Shown here piece after piece: positions 16,063-23,408 of a stretch of 64,000 nt of DNA (position 1 is the first letter of the stretch; each line of letters begins with the position of its first letter). The notes under the pieces were generated by a model. That model had not been told where the DNA came from, ran no database searches, and worked only from the letters and a program-made list of their open reading frames with translations. The position numbers were made by a program, and so were the translations under genes. This stretch comes from Bifidobacterium eulemuris (GTDB taxonomy: Bacteria > Actinomycetota > Actinomycetes > Actinomycetales > Bifidobacteriaceae). The stretch lies in assembly GCF_014898155.1 (NCBI RefSeq), contig NZ_CP062938.1, positions 1,984,001 to 2,048,000 of the forward strand. Reading direction: 5' to 3'.

Positions 16063-17622
16063 GGGCGACGATACTTCAGTCGTCTTCAGTCGGTATCGAG
16101 TGCTGCGTCCGTTGCCGATGACCTCGGCCAGTCCGTCTTGTACGAGGCTTCGGAGCAGATCTCGCGCTCGAGAGTTACCGAGCGTCATGATTTCGGCCAA
16201 CTCAGATGTGGAGAGTTCCTTTCGGGACATAAGATGCTTGAACGCTTCGGCTTCGGATTTGGATAGATGTGAGTGGAGGGTCCATCGTGGTCCCTCCACG
16301 GACTCCGAAGACGGGCGGTCATCGGTTGGTGCGGCGATGTACTGCAGGGTAAGAGTGACTCTGTCTGGCTGCGTGCTGGCCACAAGCGTCGGGTGGGATG
16401 TCCCGGCGAAGTCGCATCCTTCACGCATGGTGTCGAATCCGCTGCCGGCTTTTTCTCCGATGCCGACCAAAAAGAACATCTTCATCAACGTTGGGTTGCG
16501 CGTATCCGAAAGACCTCCCTGCTCCACTTCTTCGATGGACATGCGCAGACGTCCCGGATTGGAGAACTCGAGGACGCGGGGTCGCCGAATGATGACCGTT
16601 CCGCGCCGACCGCAATAGTCCGCGTGGACCAATGTATTCGTCAGCGCCTCACGTACAGCCGTGTCCATGGGATTCTCATCCATTCGTCTGGATTCGTTGT
16701 TGATGAGGAACGGATGCGGTATGGCCAGCCGAAGTTTCGTATAGACGAGCTGCCAAAAATCGTAAAGGCATCCGGACCAAGTGCCGTCGCCCGAGGTCAC
16801 ACGGTCGTCCCAGCGGTTGCCTCCAAGTTCTTCACGATAATCGAGAAAGTAGTTCGGAAATTCTTGAGTGATGTGATGGTCGTGTCCGAACATGAGCAGG
16901 CCTGCCACCGTTGGGTGAATATCTCCGTTTTGAGTGCGGGCGAGGGCTTCCAGCCGCAACAGGAAATCCAGGTCGGGTAGATTGCGCCATGGGTGCGCTG
17001 GACGAATCTGTTTGAAATACCTTCGATAAGCACTGATGGCACTTGAGCTGAGCGAGTCGGCGTTGAAATCGGTCAGAACACGGCGATCGAGCGGACCGTC
17101 GCCGCTATCGCGCATCATGGCGCGACACTCCTCACGGTCGCAGTGATAATCGCCATCGTTGTTGCGTCTGAAAGCGCCTCGGTGCCTCTCCGTGCTGAAT
17201 GGGTCTTGACCGATGTAGATCGGCATGTCCTCGCGCGAGGCGCGGGGAACGTTGATGACGATGAAATCTCCCCGCTCGCTATGTCTGATGGCGACATCCT
17301 GATCGGTGATGATCGTGGCGCTGACCTTTGATCTGTCGTTCACGGTGTTCCAGAAATCGCGAACGAGCTTATCTGGGTCTGCGACACCGGTGATATGCAG
17401 CTGGTGTCGGCTGTCCTCCGTGATGCCAAGGAGTATGAGACCTCCTTCGGAGTTCGCGAATGCGCTGTATGTATCCCAAATGCTCTCTGGCAGCTTGTCG
17501 TGAGCTTTCTTAGCTTCGATCCGGCAACTTTCATGTAGCTGCTCAATATCTGTATCCGCCAGTTTTCCGCCCGAAATAAGCTGGTATAAGGTTGAATCCG
17601 CCAATTTTCCGCCGACTTTCAT
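16045..17622 (-). CDS. AlbA_2 (Schlafen-type) ATP-binding/DNA-binding regulator with winged-helix tail
   Basis: The N-terminal part carries an AlbA_2 (PF04326-type) domain (RIEAKKAHDKLPESIWDTYSAFANSEGGLILLGI), the middle an HATPase_c_4-like region (AVREALTNTLVHADY, GRRGTVIIRRPRVLEFSNPGRL and GEKAGSGFDTMREGC), and the end a winged-helix domain (LSTSELAEIMTLGNSRARDLLRSLVQDGLAEVIG). Such proteins are mobile-pool regulators of uncertain role, sometimes near defence genes. I prefer ATG 17622 (525 residues); ATG 17742 is also in frame but would run through a candidate operator and an 18-bp repeat read in another frame. No good ribosome site is seen for either. Base composition is less GC-rich than in neighbours, which suggests acquisition. 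The stop lies in the hairpin array. Confidence 0.8.
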   Translation of the reverse strand: MKVGGKLADSTLYQLISGGKLADTDIEQLHESCRIEAKKAHDKLPESIWDTYSAFANSEGGLILLGITEDSRHQLHITGVADPDKLVRDFWNTVNDRSKVSATIITDQDVAIRHSERGDFIVINVPRASREDMPIYIGQDPFSTERHRGAFRRNNDGDYHCDREECRAMMRDSGDGPLDRRVLTDFNADSLSSSAISAYRRYFKQIRPAHPWRNLPDLDFLLRLEALARTQNGDIHPTVAGLLMFGHDHHITQEFPNYFLDYREELGGNRWDDRVTSGDGTWSGCLYDFWQLVYTKLRLAIPHPFLINNESRRMDENPMDTAVREALTNTLVHADYCGRRGTVIIRRPRVLEFSNPGRLRMSIEEVEQGGLSDTRNPTLMKMFFLVGIGEKAGSGFDTMREGCDFAGTSHPTLVASTQPDRVTLTLQYIAAPTDDRPSSESVEGPRWTLHSHLSKSEAEAFKHLMSRKELSTSELAEIMTLGNSRARDLLRSLVQDGLAEVIGNGRSTRYRLKTTEVSSPDGQAN

Positions 17623-17644
17623 GCTAATCCGCCAGTTTTCCGCC
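17554..17644. repeat. Three direct 18-bp repeats around the start of the AlbA_2 gene
   Basis: On the minus strand GGCGGAAAACTGGCGGAT occurs at 17554–17571, 17596–17613 (one change) and 17627–17644. Each is itself a doublet of GGCGGA with 10–11-bp step. Spacings are 42 and 31 bp, near four and three helix turns, so the copies face the same side of DNA. Two copies lie in frame as GGKLAD; the third would be in a different frame. A role as an autoregulatory operator is inferred. Confidence 0.65.
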
Positions 17645-17736
17645 AGTTTAGCATGTGTTTCAGGTGGTTTGCGATGTTTTGTCGGCGGATGCGGTCTTTT
17701 GGATTCGCGCGATGTTTGGAATCGCCGACATCGATT

Positions 17737-17761
17737 AGACATCAGATGTCAGATGTAGGAT
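17737..17761 (+). promoter_or_regulatory. Candidate NanR (GntR) operator and promoter of the DUF4862–nanK–nanE unit
   Basis: GACATC-A-GATGTC (17738–17750) is a perfect palindrome with a one-base centre, followed by another A-GATGT and by TAGGAT (17756–17761), a possible −10. The words AGACATCAGA recur at the promoter of the transporter unit (20662–20671), the only other such site I found in the locus. Assignment to the GntR protein encoded at 27409 is by context. Confidence 0.55.
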
Positions 17762-17798
17762 GATGGCGGTGTCGTGATGTGGCGTTCAAGGAGGAAAC

Positions 17799-18710
17799 AT
17801 GCCGTCAGTCCCATTCGTTGTAGGTGCCTATGCGTCGCTGCCGCCTGAGAAAGCCGACCAGGAGGCGTATTACGCCCTGCTTGGCGGCCAGGACTGGATC
17901 GCCGGCACGGAGCTGCCGTACCCGGGCGACCTCGCCGACGCCGAATCCCGTGCCTGGCTCGCCGCCCACGTGCCCGCCCACTGGCATGCCAACACCATCA
18001 CCGCCATTCCCGGCACCATGCGATCCATCGGTGCCGATCCCGCCTTTGGACTCGCCAGTGCGGACGAAGGGGGACGCCAATCCGCGTTGCGCTTCCTCGC
18101 CGCGTTGCGCGACGCCCTCGCCGACTTCACCGACCGCCGGGGGAGCCGGGATGTGAGTCATGTGGAGATCCACACCGCGCCGACCCGCACGGCCGACCGT
18201 GACGCGATGGCGGCCTCGCTGGAGGAGCTGTTGCGTTGGGATTGGTGCGGCGCGAAGCTGGTGATCGAGCATTGCGACCGGTATATCGAAGGCCAGCCGC
18301 CTGAGAAAGGTTTTCTGCCCATCGAAGACGAGATCTCGTTGGCCCGCGAGGCCGGTATCGGCCTTACCGTGAACTGGGGGCGTAGCGTGGTGGAGGGGCG
18401 CGACGCGAATACGGCGCTCGACCATATCCGCGCGGCCGCCCAAGCGGGCGTGCTTGCGGGCCTGATGTTCTCGGGCGCGGGACCTGCCGAAACGCAGTAC
18501 GGCTATGGCTGGATCGACGGCCATCTGCCGATGGCTCCCGACGAGCCCGAGTCGCTGATGGACGCCGCTGCGGTGCGCGCCTGCGCCGACGCCGCCCGCA
18601 ATGCGCCGGAACTGGCCTATTGGGGCGCCAAAGTCTGTGTGCCGGCATCCAGTCATCTCGCCGAACGCCTCGCCTTCCTCGACCATATCCATCGGGCGGC
18701 GACCGCCTGA
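17799..18710 (+). CDS. DUF4862 family protein, first gene of the sialic-acid unit
   Basis: A 303-residue cytoplasmic protein that I recognise as a DUF4862 member; its chemistry is not established to my knowledge. The alternation of strands and helices (VSHVEIHTAPTR, KLVIEHCDRY, GLTVNWGRSVVEG, AGLMFSGAG, YWGAKVCVPASSHLAERLAFLDHI) looks like a TIM barrel of the xylose-isomerase-like superfamily. His and Glu in IEHCDRY and elsewhere could bind metal. AAGGAGG stands at the right spacing before the ATG. Its position ahead of nanK and nanE and behind a candidate NanR operator suggests a step in amino-sugar or sialic-acid metabolism, perhaps an isomerase or epimerase for a modified sialic acid. That role is inference only. 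Confidence 0.75.
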   Translation: MPSVPFVVGAYASLPPEKADQEAYYALLGGQDWIAGTELPYPGDLADAESRAWLAAHVPAHWHANTITAIPGTMRSIGADPAFGLASADEGGRQSALRFLAALRDALADFTDRRGSRDVSHVEIHTAPTRTADRDAMAASLEELLRWDWCGAKLVIEHCDRYIEGQPPEKGFLPIEDEISLAREAGIGLTVNWGRSVVEGRDANTALDHIRAAAQAGVLAGLMFSGAGPAETQYGYGWIDGHLPMAPDEPESLMDAAAVRACADAARNAPELAYWGAKVCVPASSHLAERLAFLDHIHRAATA

Positions 18711-18859
18711 TTCGCCCAGCGCGACTTCGGGAAAACGGCGGCGCTCATGGCACTGGACGTGTCTTTCGCGCCATCCGCGACGCCTGTCCTATCCTGTCCC
18801 ATCTCATCTCATCTCACTTCGACCCGTATGCAATCCGCATAGGAAAGGACCGTTTCGGC

Positions 18860-19825
18860 ATGCTGGACAATACCTATCTGACATTCGATATCGGAGGCAC
18901 GAAAATCGCCTCGGGAGTGGTCTCGCTCCCACCGGCGGCCGGCGCGCCCCCACAGGTGAGCGACCGATGCGAAATCCCCACCGAAGCACAATCAGGCGGC
19001 GATGAGATCCGCCGCCGGCTGGTGGCGTTCGCCGAGGAGCGTTTACGGGCATGCGCCGCGCAACACCGCCATATCGATGGCATCGGTATCGCGGCGGCCG
19101 GCGTCGTGGACGCCGAACGCGGCGTGATCGCCGCCGCCACCGACATCCTGCCCGGATGGAAGGGCCAGCGTATCGCCGAGGCGTTCGCCGCGGTCACGGA
19201 CCTGCCCGTGGCGATGGTGGGCGATGTGGGCGCGCATGGCTTGGGCGAGGCGATCTACGGCGCGGGCCGCGGCCACAAAACCGTACTGTCGCTCGGGCTG
19301 GGCACCGGCATCGGCGGCGCCTACATCGTCGACGGGCGACTGGTCACGGGCGCCCATGGGGTCGCCGGGCACGCCGGGCATGTCGTCTCCGGATTGGGCA
19401 AGGGCTTCCTGTGCTCCTGCGGCACGACCAGCGGGCATATCGAACCGGTGGCATCGGGCAGCGGTTTGGCCACGCTCTATAACCACGAACGCCCCGCCGA
19501 CGTGGAGCCGGCCGCGGACGGGCGCGAGGTGTGCGAGCGTGCCGCCCTTGGCGAGGCGTATGCCGGCCGGGTATTGGAACGCAGCGCTCGGGCGCTTGGC
19601 GAATGCGTGGCCGGTATGGCCAATTTGCTCGACCCGCATGCCATCGTGCTGTCGGGCTCCGTGGTGCAGGCCGGTCCCGTCTGGTGGCGGGCGCTGCGCG
19701 ACGGATTCATGGACGGCGCGCTGGAACTGGTGCGGCAGACCCCGCTGATCGAGGGCGAGCTCGGCGGCGCGGCGCCGCTGATCGGCGCGGCCCACGCCGT
19801 GCGGACGGCGCGTCGCGGCGAATGA
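18860..19825 (+). CDS. nanK: ROK-family N-acetylmannosamine kinase
   Basis: Phosphorylates ManNAc, released by NanA, to ManNAc-6-phosphate. ROK features are visible: phosphate loop LTFDIGGTKIASGVV, GIAAAGVVDAERGV, a catalytic-Asp region (MVGDVGAHGLGEAIYGAG), and GLGTGIGGAYIVDGRLVTGAHGVAGHAGHV. The zinc-site segment reads CSCGTTSGHIE where most ROK kinases have CxCGxxGCxE, so one zinc Cys seems replaced or displaced. The length, 321 residues, is normal. AGGAAAGGAC (18841) sets the ATG at 18860. A gap of about 150 bp with a CTCATCTCATCT run separates it from DUF4862. nanE lies downstream. A different hexosamine or glucose kinase is possible, but context favours NanK. Confidence 0.85.
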   Translation: MLDNTYLTFDIGGTKIASGVVSLPPAAGAPPQVSDRCEIPTEAQSGGDEIRRRLVAFAEERLRACAAQHRHIDGIGIAAAGVVDAERGVIAAATDILPGWKGQRIAEAFAAVTDLPVAMVGDVGAHGLGEAIYGAGRGHKTVLSLGLGTGIGGAYIVDGRLVTGAHGVAGHAGHVVSGLGKGFLCSCGTTSGHIEPVASGSGLATLYNHERPADVEPAADGREVCERAALGEAYAGRVLERSARALGECVAGMANLLDPHAIVLSGSVVQAGPVWWRALRDGFMDGALELVRQTPLIEGELGGAAPLIGAAHAVRTARRGE

Positions 19826-19847
19826 ACGAAGCCACCGCGGCGACTCA

Positions 19848-19885
19848 TGCTTATCCCAATAACACCTGCTTATCCCAACAACACC
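19848..19885 (+). repeat. 19-bp tandem duplication in the nanK–nanE spacer
   Basis: TGCTTATCCCAATAACACC (19848–19866) is followed at once by the same 19-mer with one change (19867–19885). It ends six bases before the GGAAGGA ribosome site of nanE. It looks like a recent slippage duplication; a regulatory role is not indicated. Confidence 0.8.
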
Positions 19886-19899
19886 ACAACGGAAGGAAT

Positions 19900-20574
19900 A
19901 TGATGCATCCTGCAATCGAACAGATTCACGGGGGACTGGTGGTCAGCTGCCAGGCCTATCCGGGAGAACCGCTGCGCCATCCCGAGACGATGGCGCAGAT
20001 GGCCATGGCGGCCGTGGAAGGCGGTGCCGTGGGCATCCGCTGCCAAGGGCTGGCGGACATCCAAGCCATCAAGGGGCAGGTCGAGGTGCCGGTGATCGGC
20101 ATCTGGAAGGACGGTCATGAAGGCGTGTTCATCACGCCGACCCTGCGTCACGCGCGCTGCTGCGCCGCGGCCGGCGCGGACATCGTGGCCATCGATGCCA
20201 CGCGCCGTCCCCGCCCCGACGGGCTGAGCTACGCCGAGACCGTGCGCGCGCTGCATGACGAGGGCGTTGTGGTGATGGCCGACTGCGGTAGTTTCGCGGA
20301 CGTCGAGCAGGCGGTCGAGGCCGGCACCGACATCATCTCCACCACGCTGTCCGGGTATACGGGCGAGCGGGAGAAGACCGACGGCCCGGACTTCGAACTG
20401 CTGGGGCAGATGATCGAGTCGTTCCCGGACACGCCGGTGCTATGCGAGGGGCGCATCCACACGCCCGACCATCTGGCGCAGGTGATGGCGATGGGTGCGT
20501 GGTCGGCCGTGGTCGGCACCGCAATCACCCATCCGACGACCATCACGCGTTGGTTCGCCGACAAACTCGCCTGA
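19900..20574 (+). CDS. nanE: N-acetylmannosamine-6-phosphate 2-epimerase
   Basis: Converts ManNAc-6-P to GlcNAc-6-P, the third step of sialic-acid breakdown. Family motifs along this 224-residue TIM barrel: GLVVSCQAYPGEPLRHP, GAVGIRCQGLADIQAIK, VPVIGIWKDGHEG (catalytic Lys), ADIVAIDATRRPRPDG, VVVMADCGSFADVEQAVEAGTDIISTTLSGYTG and VLCEGRIHTPDHLAQVMAMGA. Two adjacent ATGs (19900, 19903) follow GGAAGGA; the second has the better spacing. nagA and nagB are not in this window, so GlcNAc-6-P must be handled by genes elsewhere. Confidence 0.93.
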   Translation: MMHPAIEQIHGGLVVSCQAYPGEPLRHPETMAQMAMAAVEGGAVGIRCQGLADIQAIKGQVEVPVIGIWKDGHEGVFITPTLRHARCCAAAGADIVAIDATRRPRPDGLSYAETVRALHDEGVVVMADCGSFADVEQAVEAGTDIISTTLSGYTGEREKTDGPDFELLGQMIESFPDTPVLCEGRIHTPDHLAQVMAMGAWSAVVGTAITHPTTITRWFADKLA

Positions 20575-20653
20575 AACGACGGGCCTTACCCGCCCTGACG
20601 ACACCCATCGCCATAGCGGACGGCTTGGGACACACGCGGGTGCGCGGATAAAT

Positions 20654-20682
20654 TTGAAATCAGACATCAGACATCTTATGAT
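20654..20682 (+). promoter_or_regulatory. Promoter of the sialic-acid transporter unit with embedded GACATC repeat
   Basis: TTGAAA (20654–20659) and TATGAT (20677–20682) are separated by 17 bp. The spacer contains GACATC-A-GACATC (20663–20675), the same word as in the 17738 palindrome but as a direct repeat. A repressor bound here would block polymerase, fitting control by the local GntR protein. The transporter start codon is 90 bp downstream. Confidence 0.6.
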
Positions 20683-20771
20683 TAAACCGGACCTGACGGG
20701 TTATGAACGCGTTGCTCATCACCGTGTGACACTCAGGACCATGTTTGACTCAATGACGAGGAGATCACACC

Positions 20772-22343
20772 ATGATTAGAAGGAACGGAAAGTTCAAAGC
20801 GGCGTTCGCCGCGACCGTGGCGGGCCTGCTGTGCCTTGCCGGATGCGGCGGAGGGGCGGGAGGCGGCGATGCGGCCGGCTCCACCGGCACCGCGGTGGCC
20901 GATACCATCACCGCCCAGGTGGCGTACGCAAGCCGCGACTTCGCGCCGTCCACCACCTCCGGAGCGCTGCCGATGGCCGCGAACTGGCATGTCACCGAGC
21001 CGCTTTACGCGCTCGACTACAGCGACTTCTCCGTGCATAACGCGTTGGCCCAAGGCGAGCCCGAACAGGTTTCCGACACGGAATACGTCGTCACCCTGCG
21101 CGAAGGCGCGAAGTTCTCCGACGGCAGCGACGTGACCGCGGACGATGTGGTCAGCTCGTTCAAGCGCACCACCGTCGAAGGCAGCCTGTACAACTCCATG
21201 CTCGACTTCATCGACTCCGCCGAAGCCACAAGCACCAACCAGGTGACCTTCAAGCTCACCAAGGCCTTCCCCATGTTCAAACAGCGCCTCGCGCTCATCC
21301 AGATCGTCCCCGCAGCCATGAGCGATGAGGATCTCAAGAACATGCCCGTCGGCTCCGGCCCGTGGAAGTACACCGAAATCACCGACAGCCAGGTCAAATT
21401 CGAAAAGAACGACCTGTACAACGGCGACACCCCCGCCCAGACCAAAAACATGGTATGGAACGTGACCGTCGACGACACCGCCCGCGTCACCGCCATGCAA
21501 GGCGGCAACACCGACGTGATGGAACTCGTGCCGGCCCAGTCCTTCCAGACGCTCGAATCCTCCGGCTCCGAACTCAAGACGGTGCAGGGCTTCAACCTGC
21601 CGTTCCTGATGTTCAACACCAAGAAGGCGCCGTTCGACAACGCCAAGGTGCGTCAGGCCGTGTTCTACGCGATCGACACCGAAAAGCTCATCGACAACCA
21701 GATGAGCGGCCAGGCCGCCGCCGCCACGAGCTTCCTGCCTGAGAACTTCCCCAACTACCACAAGGCGAAGAACGTGTTCACCTATGACGTGGACAAGGCC
21801 AAGTCCCTGCTCAAGGAAGCCGGCGTCACCGGCGAGGTGAGCTTCACGCTCTACACCACCGACCATTCCTGGATCACCCAGCTGGCCCCGCAGATCAAGA
21901 ACGATCTGGCCGCCATCGGCTTCAACGTGGACATCCAGTCCATGAAGTCCTCCGCGCTCTACCCCTCCATCACCGACAAGGACGACGCCGACTACTCCAT
22001 GGTGCTCGCCCCCGGCGATCCCTCCGTGTTCGGTAACGACCCCGACCTGCTGATGAACTGGTGGTACGGCGACAACGCCTGGACCAACCAGCGTTCCTTC
22101 TGGAAGGATTCCGAAGGCTACACGCAGCTGCATGAGTTGATGGACAAGGCCATCGCCGCCACCAGCGACGACGAGCGCCAGGACTACTGGAACCAGTGCT
22201 TCGACCTGCTCAGCGAGGAAGTGCCGCTCTATCCGCTGTTCCACCGCATGACGACCACCGCCGTCAAGAAGGGTGTGTTCTCGTCCTGGGACGCCATCGG
22301 CTCCACCGGCATAAATCTGGTGAACGCCAAGCTGGCCGAATAG
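20772..22343 (+). CDS. Peptide-type (family 5) ABC substrate-binding lipoprotein, likely for sialic acid
   Basis: A 523-residue lipoprotein. The signal peptide ends in the lipobox LCLAGC, so the mature protein is anchored outside by Cys. The body matches the DppA/OppA family: an N-terminal VTEPLYALDYSDFSVHNAL, TLREGAKFSDGSDVTADDVVSSFKRT (the family signature), VRQAVFYAIDTEKLI and a C-terminal EVPLYPLFHRMTTTAVKKG. Family 5 proteins usually bind peptides, but this gene is flanked by nanE and nanA. Sialic acid or sialylated-sugar import is therefore the best guess, as known for the B. breve nan cluster. It heads an operon with permease, permease–ATPase and ATPase genes. Confidence 0.85.
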   Translation: MIRRNGKFKAAFAATVAGLLCLAGCGGGAGGGDAAGSTGTAVADTITAQVAYASRDFAPSTTSGALPMAANWHVTEPLYALDYSDFSVHNALAQGEPEQVSDTEYVVTLREGAKFSDGSDVTADDVVSSFKRTTVEGSLYNSMLDFIDSAEATSTNQVTFKLTKAFPMFKQRLALIQIVPAAMSDEDLKNMPVGSGPWKYTEITDSQVKFEKNDLYNGDTPAQTKNMVWNVTVDDTARVTAMQGGNTDVMELVPAQSFQTLESSGSELKTVQGFNLPFLMFNTKKAPFDNAKVRQAVFYAIDTEKLIDNQMSGQAAAATSFLPENFPNYHKAKNVFTYDVDKAKSLLKEAGVTGEVSFTLYTTDHSWITQLAPQIKNDLAAIGFNVDIQSMKSSALYPSITDKDDADYSMVLAPGDPSVFGNDPDLLMNWWYGDNAWTNQRSFWKDSEGYTQLHELMDKAIAATSDDERQDYWNQCFDLLSEEVPLYPLFHRMTTTAVKKGVFSSWDAIGSTGINLVNAKLAE

Positions 22344-22451
22344 TCCAGGCTCCGCCGATTCTCCATCCTCCGACCCACCCCGCCACCATCGCATACGATG
22401 CGGTGGAGGCGGGTCGGCCACGCCATCGAACGATTCCAACATCGGAGTGTT

Positions 22452-23408
22452 ATGAGCAACCTGCTGCGTCTTCTGGGCAGACGATTGATAGCCCTACCAT
22501 TCATGGCATTCGGAGTCACCCTTCTGGTGTTCTTCCTGATGTCCTTCTCCCAATACGATCCCGCCGTCGCCGCGCTGGGCGAGAACTCCTCGCCCGAAGC
22601 GCTCGCCGCCTTCCGCCACGACATGGGCTACGACCTGCCCTGGTGGCAACAGTTTTGGAACTACATCGTCGGACTCTTCCATGGAGACATGGGCGTGTAC
22701 GGCGTCAACAAGGACTCCGTGGCCGCCCGCGTGGCCACCGCCTTCCCCATCACCCTGCAACTGACTTTCATCGGCCTGATCATCGCCATCATCTTCGCCG
22801 TGATCTTCGGCGTACTCGCCGCGCTCTACCGCGACACCTGGGTCGACCAAGCCATCCGCGTCGTCTCCATCATCGCCATCGCCACCCCGTCGTTCTGGCT
22901 GGGCGTGCTGCTGATCTACGTGCTGCAGATCAAACTCGCGTGGCTGCCCGGATCGGGTGACTTGGTGCCGTTCTTCCAAAACCCCGGCGCATATCTCGAA
23001 CGCATGGCGATGCCGTCGTTCGCGCTGGGACTGCCGGTCGCCGGCCAGCTCACCCGTATCATCCGCACCTCGATGGTCGAGGAGCTCGACAAGGACTACG
23101 TGCGCACCGCCATCGGCGCCGGCGTGCCCAAACCCGTGGTCGTGGCGCGCAACGTATTCCGCAACGCGCTTATCACCCCGGTCACCACCCTCGGCATGAA
23201 GATCGGCTACCTTATGGGCGGCGCGATCGTCATCGAGGTCATCTTCGCGCTGCCCGGCATGGGCACCGCGATGTTCGACGGCATCAACGGCAATCAGCCG
23301 ATGCTGGTGCAAGGCGTGGTGCTGGTGGTGGCGCTCGCGTTCATCATCATCAACATCATCGTTGATCTGCTCTATGTGCTCATCAACCCGAGAATCAGGA
23401 CGGTGTGA
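22452..23408 (+). CDS. ABC transporter permease (DppB type) of the sialic-acid importer
   Basis: A 318-residue inner-membrane permease. It starts with the DppB/OppB-type N-terminal helix (LLRLLGRRLIALPFMAFGVTLLVFFLM) and a long external loop (QYDPAVAALGENSSPEALAAFRHDMGYDLPWWQQF). Five further helices follow, with the ATPase-coupling loop ELDKDYVRTAIGAGVPKPVVVARNVFRNAL (EAA-like, G at the expected place). It partners the fused permease–ATPase, whose start lies four bases before this stop (GTGTGA at 23403–23408). A preceding 108-bp spacer has no clear terminator. Confidence 0.93.
   Translation: MSNLLRLLGRRLIALPFMAFGVTLLVFFLMSFSQYDPAVAALGENSSPEALAAFRHDMGYDLPWWQQFWNYIVGLFHGDMGVYGVNKDSVAARVATAFPITLQLTFIGLIIAIIFAVIFGVLAALYRDTWVDQAIRVVSIIAIATPSFWLGVLLIYVLQIKLAWLPGSGDLVPFFQNPGAYLERMAMPSFALGLPVAGQLTRIIRTSMVEELDKDYVRTAIGAGVPKPVVVARNVFRNALITPVTTLGMKIGYLMGGAIVIEVIFALPGMGTAMFDGINGNQPMLVQGVVLVVALAFIIINIIVDLLYVLINPRIRTV

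Noticed and set aside
17623..17742. 40-residue N-terminal extension of the AlbA_2 protein
   Set aside because: It would start inside the candidate NanR operator, has low-complexity sequence and no ribosome site; ATG 17622 is preferred, though not proven.
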